Notes under the pieces: model-generated | What the model was told of the DNA's origin: nothing | What the model saw: only the letters and a program-made list of their open reading frames with translations | Database searches by the model: none | Program-made: the position numbers and the translations under genes | In this document: positions 50,241 through 57,933 of the stretch, piece by piece | Layout of the letters: each line of letters opens with the position of its first letter | Position numbering within the stretch: the stretch's first letter is position 1 | NCBI RefSeq assembly: GCF_021601625.1 | Contig: NZ_BQHR01000004.1 | Coordinates: forward strand, 310,001 to 374,000 | Reading direction: 5' to 3' | DNA from: Pseudomonas paraglycinae | Lineage (GTDB): Bacteria; Pseudomonadota; Gammaproteobacteria; Pseudomonadales; Pseudomonadaceae | Length of the DNA: 64,000 nucleotides

Positions 50241-52040
50241 TCAGGCCGGTACGGAGTGGTTGGCGTGATGACCACGCTGATGCGCCGCTTCACTGGACTG
50301 GCCTTCGCCATGCATCTCCGCCAGACGAGTGATGAACTCGTCGACGAACACGCGCATGTCGGCGCTGACTTCCTTGTTGCGGGTGATCAGGCGGTTGTAG
50401 CCAAACAGCGCCGGGATCGCGACGAACAGGCCCATGGCCGTGGCCAGCAGGGCTGCCGCCATACCCGGCGCGATGGCGTTGATGTTGACGTCGCCGGCCA
50501 TGGCCGTACCGAGGAACACCACCATGATCCCCAGCACCGTGCCGAGCAGGCCGATGTACGGGCCGCCGGCGATGGCGTTGGACAGGGTCGAAAGTTTCGA
50601 GCTGAGCTGCTGGTTTTCACGGGTGCGCACGCCGTCCATCGAACAGCGGATGGCTTCGATGGTTGCGGCGGAAACGGACGAGGTATCGGCGCCCTGCTCG
50701 CGGCGGGTGCGGATTTCTTTCACCGCCACTTGATACAGGCGCCACAGCGGCGAGTGCTGCAAACGCTGGGCGAGTTGGGTGTCGTCGGCGAACATTTCCA
50801 GACGGGTGCCGACCTTGGCGAACTGCACGCGAAAATCTTCGTTGGCGGCGGTGACGCGACTGAGGGTGCGGTTCTTGCGCAGCATGATGATCCACGACTG
50901 GAACATCATCAGCACCAGCACCGCGATGATCACCCAGGCGTCCACCGGTACCGCGTTGAGCAGGAAGCCGAGGCTGCCGAAACCGAAGCCGGACTGTTCT
51001 TCATCGACGCCAAAGGCGACCAGTTTCGACTCGGCACCCTGGGAAGTGGCGTCGGCCAAAAGCAGCGGCGCCGGGCGGGCGACTTTCGACAGCCGCAACT
51101 CGTCAATGGCGCCTACGAACGGCTGGAAAGGACCTTCATGAAGATCGGCGCCGATGGCCATGACCGAATTGAAGGCCGGCATCGCCTGAGCCAGTGCCGC
51201 GCCTTCGCGACCGTTGATGTACAGCGTCACTTTCGCGCCTTCAGCGGTCACTGCGACGTGCTGCCATTGGCCCGGATTCAGTGGCTGCGTAGCGACGGCG
51301 CGCTGGCCATCGATTTCCACAAATGGCACGCCCTGATTCACACCAACCAGCAGGCTGTTGGAGCCTTCGCGGCGGGCCAGGATCAGTTGCTCGCCATTGG
51401 CCTGATCCAGACGCAGCCAGGCACTGAAGGTGAAAGCGCTGCCAGCGTTGTGCTGCAGCGACGGACTGGCCGGCAACAGCAGCGGCTGGCCGCTGAACTG
51501 CAAGGCACGCCCTACTACGCCGTCGATGGCGGCGCCGGTCGCGCTCTGCGCGGTGTTGCCGTAAGCGGTGGTGTCTTTCGCCGGGGTGCCAGTAGCGCCG
51601 TCGAAGTGATAGAGCGCGGTGTAATTCGGATCGAACGTCAGTTGGCCATTGCCGGTGGCCGGCGCCTTCTGGTTGCCGTAGTACATCCAGATGTCCTGAC
51701 GCTGACCGCCCTCGACATTCGGCACATCAACCCAGATCAGCGCCATGCCCATCAGCGCGTCGAAGCTTTCGATCTGGTGGTTGAGCACGGTCTTGTCATC
51801 GGCGGCGACGAAGCGCAGGTCCGAGCCGTCCTCTTTTACGCCATCAAACGTGAAGTTGCCGGTGTGCAGGCGCACCAGCAGCGCGGTACGACCGAGGGCC
51901 TGATTGATCGCGGCGCCTTGCGGCGTGGTGTCGACGGCGATCTGTTTGCGGTAATGCCAGTCGTCCTGCCACCAGGCCTGAGCCGTGGCCGGGAGCACGA
52001 AGCCCAGGCAGATCAACAACGAAAGGAAAAGGCGCTGCAT
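50241..52040 (-). CDS. DUF2341-LamG-ExbB fusion protein
   Basis: A 599-residue protein. A signal peptide (MQRLFLSLLICLGFVLPATA) is followed by a DUF2341-like region (about 25-125; WWQDDWHYRKQIAVD, LIWVDVPNVEGGQRQDIWMY), a LamG/concanavalin-like lectin region (about 135-330; LYHFDGATGTPAKD, FTFSAWLRLDQANGEQLILA, GQWQHVAVTAEGAKVTLYI), a helix near 370-390 and the MotA/TolQ/ExbB channel (GPYIGLLGTVLGIMVVFLGT and AALLATAMGLFVAIPALFGY). So an ExbB proton channel carries a large periplasmic sugar-binding-like head. AAGGAG supports ATG 52040. It lies between TpsB and ExbD. Confidence 0.87.
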   Translation of the reverse strand: MQRLFLSLLICLGFVLPATAQAWWQDDWHYRKQIAVDTTPQGAAINQALGRTALLVRLHTGNFTFDGVKEDGSDLRFVAADDKTVLNHQIESFDALMGMALIWVDVPNVEGGQRQDIWMYYGNQKAPATGNGQLTFDPNYTALYHFDGATGTPAKDTTAYGNTAQSATGAAIDGVVGRALQFSGQPLLLPASPSLQHNAGSAFTFSAWLRLDQANGEQLILARREGSNSLLVGVNQGVPFVEIDGQRAVATQPLNPGQWQHVAVTAEGAKVTLYINGREGAALAQAMPAFNSVMAIGADLHEGPFQPFVGAIDELRLSKVARPAPLLLADATSQGAESKLVAFGVDEEQSGFGFGSLGFLLNAVPVDAWVIIAVLVLMMFQSWIIMLRKNRTLSRVTAANEDFRVQFAKVGTRLEMFADDTQLAQRLQHSPLWRLYQVAVKEIRTRREQGADTSSVSAATIEAIRCSMDGVRTRENQQLSSKLSTLSNAIAGGPYIGLLGTVLGIMVVFLGTAMAGDVNINAIAPGMAAALLATAMGLFVAIPALFGYNRLITRNKEVSADMRVFVDEFITRLAEMHGEGQSSEAAHQRGHHANHSVPA

Positions 52041-52054
52041 GGAAGTGCTCCTTG

Positions 52055-53650
52055 TTAGAAAGTGGCCTGAAGGTTGAAGTGCAGGCGCGATTCCTGTTTC
52101 GAGGTGTTCGGCCCTTCGAGTAGCGGATAGCCCCAGTCGAGGCTGCCGGACAGCCATTTGCTCAGGCTGGCGCGGGTGCCGAGGCCGACACTGGCCAGGG
52201 CGTAATTGGCGTCCTGGTCCGGCAGTTCGTCGCGCAGGTAGAGTTGCGCGCCTTCGGCGAAGGCATAGAAGCGCCAGTCCTGCATCCAGCCGCCGACGTA
52301 TTTGGCCAGCGACGGTGTGCGCAGCTCTTCGCTCAACAGGAAGCCGTCATCGGCGGTGCGTTCGGCAGCCAGATAACCGCGTACCGAAGTGGCGCCACCG
52401 GCGGAGAATTGTTCGTTGGAAACCAGCGGCCCCGACGCCAGCTGGAACGCGGCTTTACTCGCGCTCTGCCAGTCGCTGTCGAAGGTCCAGGTGAAGTTGG
52501 TATCGCCCTTGAGCACGGCGAAACTCGGGTTGGCGCGGTAGCGCTTGTAGTCGAAGTCTTCGTCGGAACTGCCGTAGCCGAAGATGCTGCGAGTGGCCGC
52601 GACCAGGCTCAGGCCGAGGCCGAGCTGGCTCTTTTCGCTGTAGCGGTAGCCGTTGTAGGCAAAGGTGAACGGCGCGTATTTCAGCGGCACCTTGTCGCTC
52701 TCGCCGGACAGGGTCAGGCGTTCGTCGAAGTCCTTGAAATCAATGCCGGCCGACAGCGAGTTCGACCAGTTGCCGCTCGACGGGATCGTGTAGATCGCCG
52801 CTACGCCGTAGGAATGGCCCTTGCCGAGCACGTTGCTGCCGCCGATGGTGGCGACGTTACTGTCGGACTGGTAACCGGAGAACTGCACACTCCAGCGCTC
52901 GGTCAGCGGCGCGGTGTAGGAGCCCGACCAGACCTTGGCGTTGTCGGTTTCCTGGGGGGCGGTGAAGAACGTCAGGTTGACGCTGTGCCCCAACTGCCAG
53001 AGGTTGTTGTAGCCGAGGCTGGTGACGGTTCGCAGCTTTTCGGTGTCGGCGCTGTAGTCGTTGTTCAGCCCCACGCTGGCGGTCCACGGGTTCTGGTCTT
53101 CGACCTGCAGGTCCACGTCCATGGTGCCGGGGCGCTGGCCTTCGCGCACGAGCGGCATCACCTGCCGGCCCGGGGTCTTGTTGAGTTGCGCCAGTTCGCC
53201 CTGGACCTTGGCGAAGTCCGGCACCTCGCCTTCTTTCAGCGCCGGGACGTTGTCGCGGATATCCAGCGGCGAATAGTGTTTGGCGCCGACCACGCGGACC
53301 CGGCCGACCTTGGTTTCGCTGACTTGCAGGTAGACGATGCCGTCGGCCACGGCTTGCTCCGGCAGTTCGACGAACACCGATTGATAGCCGCGTTCCTGAT
53401 AGGCCTTCTGCAGGGCATCCCGCGCGCCTTCGATGTCGCTCAAGGCTTTTTGCGGGCCGAGGAACGGGTACACCGCTTCTTCGATTGCCCGCGCATCGAG
53501 CACGGTGTTGCCGCGCACGAAGTATTCGTTGACGTCCACCAGACGCTGCGCCGCTGCGTTCTCGGCCTCATCGGCGAACGCCGGCTGCGCGCCGGCCGTC
53601 ACCAGCAGCCAGCCCCACAGCGCCAGCCGTGACGTGAAAATCTGATCCAC
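52055..53650 (-). CDS. TpsB outer-membrane transporter (ShlB/FhaC/HecB family; PdtB-like)
   Basis: A 531-residue two-partner secretion transporter. The signal peptide (RLALWGWLLVTAGAQPAFA) precedes POTRA domains (NEYFVRGNTVLDARAIEEAV; KAYQERGYQSVFVELPEQAV), then a 16-strand barrel with the conserved VRGY motif in ATSVRGYLAAERTADDGFLL and a C-terminal FNLQATF. The start GTG 53650 has GGGGGTA ahead and gives a normal signal peptide; ATG 53689 is an alternative. The gene is 55 bases after the Phd-like gene. No TpsA substrate gene is present. From memory it matches P. aeruginosa PA0692 (pdtB). Confidence 0.88.
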   Translation of the reverse strand: MDQIFTSRLALWGWLLVTAGAQPAFADEAENAAAQRLVDVNEYFVRGNTVLDARAIEEAVYPFLGPQKALSDIEGARDALQKAYQERGYQSVFVELPEQAVADGIVYLQVSETKVGRVRVVGAKHYSPLDIRDNVPALKEGEVPDFAKVQGELAQLNKTPGRQVMPLVREGQRPGTMDVDLQVEDQNPWTASVGLNNDYSADTEKLRTVTSLGYNNLWQLGHSVNLTFFTAPQETDNAKVWSGSYTAPLTERWSVQFSGYQSDSNVATIGGSNVLGKGHSYGVAAIYTIPSSGNWSNSLSAGIDFKDFDERLTLSGESDKVPLKYAPFTFAYNGYRYSEKSQLGLGLSLVAATRSIFGYGSSDEDFDYKRYRANPSFAVLKGDTNFTWTFDSDWQSASKAAFQLASGPLVSNEQFSAGGATSVRGYLAAERTADDGFLLSEELRTPSLAKYVGGWMQDWRFYAFAEGAQLYLRDELPDQDANYALASVGLGTRASLSKWLSGSLDWGYPLLEGPNTSKQESRLHFNLQATF

Positions 53651-53705
53651 ACTACCCCCTGAAATTCGCGATGACCTGTTGGCGCTCATGCGCCTTGCGT
53701 GTGCG

Positions 53706-54332
53706 TCAGTTACTGGCGTTCTTGATTGCTGAAGTGCTGGCCCCGGTGTGCTTGCCCAGCCAGGTGTGCAGCAGCGCGAAGTTCAAGGAGAACTCGGGCA
53801 TTTGCAGCAGCGCGCCGCAGAACACTTCACCGATGATTTTCTGGATGAGCTGCACCGCACGCGGCTCGTTGAGCAGCGTGGCGATGTCGCGACTGAGGAC
53901 GTTGAAGCTCCAGACTTTCTGGTTCAGGCCAAGGCCGACGAACCAGCGAAACAGCAGGTTGTAATTGAGCTGTTCGTAGAGCTGCTGCTCGCTGGGCACC
54001 GAATACAGCAGTTGCAGCAGCAGGATGTGCATGACCGTCTGCGGGGCGATCAGCATGCCGGGCCGGGCATTGAGGTCGTGCAGGAGATCGCGGTGGGCAT
54101 CGAGCAAGTCATCGATCTGCGGGCGCAGCAGCACCAGCGAATGCCCCGGCGGAATGTAGCTGGAGACCTCTTTCAAGGCGCCCTGCCAGTCATCCTGCGA
54201 CACGATCCAGACCCACGGCGCGCCGTAGCGATACACCGAAACCGGCTTCTTGCGCGCGGCTTCGACGATCTTCGACAGGCGTTGATCGAGTTCCTGCATG
54301 CCCACTTTCGAGTAGCGTTCCATAGTCCCCAT
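53706..54332 (-). CDS. Phd-like antitoxin domain fused to IS5-type transposase N-domain
   Basis: A 208-residue protein. Residues 1-50 look like a Phd/YefM antitoxin DNA-binding domain (MERYSKVGMQELDQRLSKIV, then VSVYRYGAPWVWIVSQDDW). Residues about 65-155 closely match the DUF772 N-terminal domain of IS5-group transposases (MHILLLQLLYSVPSEQQLYE followed by LNYNLLFRWFVGLGLNQKVW and a SRDIATLL end). No DDE catalytic domain follows. GGGAGTGAGGC lies just before ATG 54332. It heads the locus; from memory PA0691 (PhdA), linked to reduced eDNA in biofilms, is at the same place. Confidence 0.78.
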   Translation of the reverse strand: MGTMERYSKVGMQELDQRLSKIVEAARKKPVSVYRYGAPWVWIVSQDDWQGALKEVSSYIPPGHSLVLLRPQIDDLLDAHRDLLHDLNARPGMLIAPQTVMHILLLQLLYSVPSEQQLYEQLNYNLLFRWFVGLGLNQKVWSFNVLSRDIATLLNEPRAVQLIQKIIGEVFCGALLQMPEFSLNFALLHTWLGKHTGASTSAIKNASN

Positions 54333-54490
54333 TGCCTCACTCCCGGCGTCCCGCCTCGGCTTGTGAAAAGCGCCCAAAGGGCCCCTCAAGCGCGTTACAT
54401 AGGCATGACCGGACTGGCGATGTGCTACCGAACTTTTGTCATAAAAGCTTCATTACAGAAATTGATCGGGGAATTGCAGACAGCACAAAA

Positions 54491-54520
54491 CCCTGTGGGA
54501 GCGAGCTTGCTCCCACAGGG
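54491..54520 (-). terminator. REP palindrome acting as terminator of the PLP-gene operon
   Basis: CCCTGTGGGAGC, loop, GCTCCCACAGGG: a 12-bp stem of the common P. fluorescens REP type. It lies 18 bases after the stop of the minus-strand PLP gene and is followed on that strand by TTTTG. Confidence 0.7.
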
Positions 54521-54538
54521 AATGGGGTTTATTTTTGG

Positions 54539-55822
54539 TCAGGAATAAACCGGCCAGGTATCAACGATCTTGCCGCCACGCACCGCCAGCAAATTACCAA
54601 ACTGCAGCAACACCGCCTCGGTCTGGGTCGGGCGCAGGAACACTTGATCCTCTACCGTCAAACCTACGGCATTCGAACCATTGACCATTTCCTGATTCGA
54701 ACTGCGCCCGTAAACACTATTGCTCTGCAATCCGGGCGGTGATTCGAACTCGGCCATCCAGTTACCGCCGTAGATGAAAAAGGTCTGCCGCTGGTTGGTG
54801 TCCCACCACGAAAACAGCTTCGATTTGTCATCCAGCGCCGGGATGTTCACCGCACCGGTGCTTTTCAACACCGGCGTGGCGATGTACGCGGCAGGTTCGT
54901 GCTCGACCAGCGACGGCAGGTCGTAATGCGTCGGCTTGAGCATCGCCGTCCCCACCGACACTTCACTGCTCAGGCTTTCGTTTTCATGCATGCGATAACT
55001 CGGGCTGCCGGCCGTATTCAGGCACAAGCCGTCATGCCACAGCGCCGGATATTGCTGCCGGGTGAAGTCGACGCAGCGCTGATAAATCGCCATCACCTTG
55101 GCGAACAGTTCCTCGGGCGAACCGAGAATCCCCGGCACGCCCATGCCCACGAACGGGTCGTAGCCCATGAACCCGGCAAACTCCAGGTGCTGTGGGTTGG
55201 CGGCGATCAGCGCGAGCATCGGCCCGAGCACGTTCACGTCACTGACGCCGCCTCGGTGCAGGCCGACGTCCAGCTCGATGTTGATCCGCATCCGCGTGCC
55301 CAAGCCCTGGGCCAGCGCGAGGTATTGCTGCAAGCGTTCGGGGTTGTCGATCAGCCATTGCAGTTGCTTCGTCGGGTCGAACGGGCCTTTGTGGGTTTGA
55401 TAGAACAGCTCTGCCGAGCGCACCGGCAACGGCTTGCCTAGCAGAATGTCGGACTGCGGAAACTTCACCGCATCGTGATTGAGGAACGGCTGATGAAACG
55501 ACATCAGCCGCTGCGTCCCTGCCCTTTGGCCGATGTAGCTGAGCAGGCCCGGCGATGGCAATGACTTCTCCACCAGCCGCAACTGCTTGCCCGCGCGTTT
55601 GACCGAGCGCATCACTACGTCGATGTTGTGGTCGAGTCGATCCAGATCGATCAGCAACACCGGGCGCATCGGGCCTTTGGTCTTGAGCTCATTGTTCAGC
55701 GCCCGGAAATAGTCACTGTAAGGCCCGCCGCGATCCCCCGGCCTTAACAACGCACCCACGCCCACCAGCAAAGCGCCAACACCCAAAGTCCCGAGCACGA
55801 AATTACGTCGATTGACCGCCAT
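54539..55822 (-). CDS. Tat-exported PLP enzyme, DSD1 / alanine-racemase-like
   Basis: A 427-residue protein of the fold-type III PLP family (D-threonine aldolase / D-serine dehydratase DSD1). The twin-arginine signal NRRNFVLGTLGVGALLVGVG indicates periplasmic export of a folded enzyme. The mature part begins around PMRPVLLIDLDRLDHNIDVV; the PLP Lys is in LVEKSLPSPGLL. FAGFMGYDPFVGMG and LCLNTAGSPSYRMH are conserved-looking regions. The substrate is unknown. The start overlaps the flavoprotein stop (TGATG), so it ends a three-gene operon. Confidence 0.83.
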   Translation of the reverse strand: MAVNRRNFVLGTLGVGALLVGVGALLRPGDRGGPYSDYFRALNNELKTKGPMRPVLLIDLDRLDHNIDVVMRSVKRAGKQLRLVEKSLPSPGLLSYIGQRAGTQRLMSFHQPFLNHDAVKFPQSDILLGKPLPVRSAELFYQTHKGPFDPTKQLQWLIDNPERLQQYLALAQGLGTRMRINIELDVGLHRGGVSDVNVLGPMLALIAANPQHLEFAGFMGYDPFVGMGVPGILGSPEELFAKVMAIYQRCVDFTRQQYPALWHDGLCLNTAGSPSYRMHENESLSSEVSVGTAMLKPTHYDLPSLVEHEPAAYIATPVLKSTGAVNIPALDDKSKLFSWWDTNQRQTFFIYGGNWMAEFESPPGLQSNSVYGRSSNQEMVNGSNAVGLTVEDQVFLRPTQTEAVLLQFGNLLAVRGGKIVDTWPVYS

Positions 55823-57216
55823 CAGCTCACCCCCAGAATCGACGACAGATGCCCGTTGAGAAACTTGCCGCTCGGGTCCAGCGCCTCGCGTACCTGAATG
55901 AATTCCTGCCAGCGCGGATAGAGCGTTTGCAACGTGCGGGCATTGAGCGTGTGCAACTTGCCCCAGTGCGGGCGGCCGTTGTACTTCCAGAAGATCGGCT
56001 CGACGGCGGCGAAGAAGTTGTGGTGGTCCATCTGGTAATGCTGGTGGACCGAGATCGAACAGCTGTCGCGACCTTCGAACATGCTCAGCGGAATGTCGTC
56101 GGCCTTCACGTAACGGTACTCGATGGGAAACCAGGTGCGCAGGTCCTTGTCGCGGATCAGCTTGAGAATCTCGCGCAGGCAGGCGGGGCCGTGTTCGGCG
56201 GGCACCGAATATTCCATCTCGTTGAAACGCACGGTGCGCACGTTGGCGTAGATGTCGAACGAGTCGCCAACCCGGTCATCGAAACTCGCCAGATGCCGCA
56301 GACTGTTGAGCAGCGAACTGCGCAAGTTCGGGAAATCGCTGCCGTACTTGTCGATCTTCTCGATCAGGGTCACGAACTCGTTGCCACCCTCCTCTTCAGG
56401 CGGAATCGGTGGCGTGGGCGGGTCGGTGGTTTCGTTAAGGGCAATCGACAAGGCGTAGTCGGAATGGGTGACGACGAGCATTTCCCAGTGCTGGTTTTCG
56501 CTCGTGTTCTTATCCAGGTCTTCGAGCAGTTCTTCGGTTTTGGCGATCCACTGGGTTTCCCGCAGGCGATAGGCCGGGCGGTTTTGCAGGCGGATTTTGG
56601 TGGCCACACCCAGCGCGCCGAGGGACACCCGGGCGGCGTTGAACACTTCGGGATGACGCTGGCTGTCGCAGTCCAGCACCTCGCCACTGGCAGTCACCAG
56701 TTGCATCCCGCAGACGTGTGCGGAATAGGACTGGAAGGTTTTGCCGGTGCCGTGGGTCGAGGTGGAAATGGCCCCGGCGAGGGTCTGGTAATCGATGTCG
56801 GCCATGTTTTGCAGGGCCTGGCCGATGTCCTTGAGCGGCGTGCCCATGCGCGACATCGGCGTGCCGGCGGCGAATTCGGCTTGCAGGGTTTTCGGGTCGT
56901 GGTCGAGCAGGCCGTTGAAGTAGCTCAGCGACAGTAACGTGCCGTCGGTGGGCACCAGCGCGCTGAAGGAATGCGCCGAGCCGACCGGGCGAATCTTGCC
57001 CGGTGCCTGCTGAATCACCGCCGTCAATTCGTCCAGATTCTTCGGCGCCACCCGCGCCGCCGGAAGGCAACTCTGCCCGCCCGACCAGTTGCGCCAGGGA
57101 ATCAGTCGCGGCGCGCGCATCAACTGGCCCAGCGCCGGATTGCAGGCCAGCGCGCTGAACGCGCCGACGATGCTTGCCCGTTGCAACAACTGCCGGCGTG
57201 TCAGATCTATCGGCAT
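55822..57216 (-). CDS. Tat-exported FAD lactone-oxidase-like protein
   Basis: A 464-residue flavoprotein of the D-arabinono-1,4-lactone oxidase / L-gulonolactone oxidase group. The signal LTRRQLLQRASIVGAFSALA has the twin-arginine motif. The FAD-binding PCMH domain shows GKIRPVGSAHSFSALVPTDG and LAGAISTSTHGTGK; the C-terminal ALO domain follows, ending SGKFLNGHLSSILGVS, which resembles the HWGK-containing flavin site (GRPHWGKLHTLNARTL upstream). It begins 10 bases after the cytochrome c stop and probably passes electrons to it. Confidence 0.88.
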   Translation of the reverse strand: MPIDLTRRQLLQRASIVGAFSALACNPALGQLMRAPRLIPWRNWSGGQSCLPAARVAPKNLDELTAVIQQAPGKIRPVGSAHSFSALVPTDGTLLSLSYFNGLLDHDPKTLQAEFAAGTPMSRMGTPLKDIGQALQNMADIDYQTLAGAISTSTHGTGKTFQSYSAHVCGMQLVTASGEVLDCDSQRHPEVFNAARVSLGALGVATKIRLQNRPAYRLRETQWIAKTEELLEDLDKNTSENQHWEMLVVTHSDYALSIALNETTDPPTPPIPPEEEGGNEFVTLIEKIDKYGSDFPNLRSSLLNSLRHLASFDDRVGDSFDIYANVRTVRFNEMEYSVPAEHGPACLREILKLIRDKDLRTWFPIEYRYVKADDIPLSMFEGRDSCSISVHQHYQMDHHNFFAAVEPIFWKYNGRPHWGKLHTLNARTLQTLYPRWQEFIQVREALDPSGKFLNGHLSSILGVS

Positions 57217-57226
57217 GCCAGGATCC

Positions 57227-57580
57227 TTATTGAGGGAGCGGCTGATCGGCCATGAAGCCGATCAACTGAAGAAATTGTTCTTCCGAGCACTCGACGCACT
57301 GACCCATCGGCGGCATGCCGTTATACCCATTGATTGCGTGGTCGAGCAGCGTGTCGGCGCCCTGCTGGATGCGCGGTTCCCAGGCCTTGCGGTCACCGGT
57401 CAGCGGCGCATTCGCGGCGGGGTTGGCGTGGCAGAGCTGGCAGCTGTTGGCGTAGATCTGCGCCAGCGCCGGGTCTTTGGGAATGGTGTTGTTGGTGCTG
57501 GCCGGGGGTTTGGGGTCTTCGCCGCAGCCAGGCAGCGTCATGGCCAACGCCAGTAATAATGTGAGTCGGATTGCCCGCAT
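57227..57580 (-). CDS. Lipoprotein c-type cytochrome
   Basis: A 117-residue monoheme cytochrome. The signal IRLTLLLALAMTLPGC ends in a lipobox. The heme motif is SCQLCHANP and the likely Met ligand is in GYNGMPPMGQCVEC, which also adds two Cys near the heme as in c5-type cytochromes. ATG 57580 has GAGG ahead. It is first in the operon with the flavoprotein and PLP genes and would carry electrons to the periplasmic chain. Confidence 0.88.
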   Translation of the reverse strand: MRAIRLTLLLALAMTLPGCGEDPKPPASTNNTIPKDPALAQIYANSCQLCHANPAANAPLTGDRKAWEPRIQQGADTLLDHAINGYNGMPPMGQCVECSEEQFLQLIGFMADQPLPQ

Positions 57581-57690
57581 AACGGCCTCGCTTATTGTTG
57601 TGGTCACACCTTAAGGCAGGCGGGTCGGCGGGTTGAGGGCATTGCGGGACATTGAGGGGGGCAAACGGGGCCAGCCCATTACCTGAAGAC

Positions 57691-57795
57691 GATCGTTCCC
57701 ACGCTCCGCGTGGGAATGCAGCCCTGGACGCTCTGCGTCCGCTTGGAACGCGGAGCGTCCCTTGAGGCATTTCCACGCAGAGCGTGGGAACGATC
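57691..57795. repeat. GATCGTTCCCACGC repeat
   Basis: A 105-base two-armed copy with left arm GATCGTTCCCACGCTCCGCG and right arm ending GCGTGGGAACGATC. The right arm has one base change (ATTTCC). Confidence 0.87.
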
Positions 57796-57824
57796 ATGTG
57801 TGGATGCCCGCTCTGCTGTGCGGT

Positions 57825-57846
57825 TTCGCGTGACATTCGCGTGACA
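57825..57846 (+). promoter_or_regulatory. 11-bp tandem direct repeat upstream of gapN
   Basis: Two adjoining copies of TTCGCGTGACA (57825-57835 and 57836-57846), 33 bases before the TATAAC -10 candidate. Spacing of one helical turn suits a dimeric OmpR/PhoB-type regulator. Which regulator is not known. Confidence 0.45.
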
Positions 57847-57933
57847 TTTGCGGGTTTAAATTTCCGCGCATTCAGGCGTATAACCTGTTGAGACTTTTTG
57901 ATCTGCATGCGGACATCAACACGGGGTAGCGAC

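Larger units (their letters stand above)
57581..57933. other. 353-bp divergent gap with repeat and promoter region
   Basis: It holds a dispersed repeat at 57691-57795, then an 11-bp tandem repeat at 57825-57846, and a possible -10 element TATAAC at 57879-57884 for gapN. No gene is visible. Confidence 0.6.
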
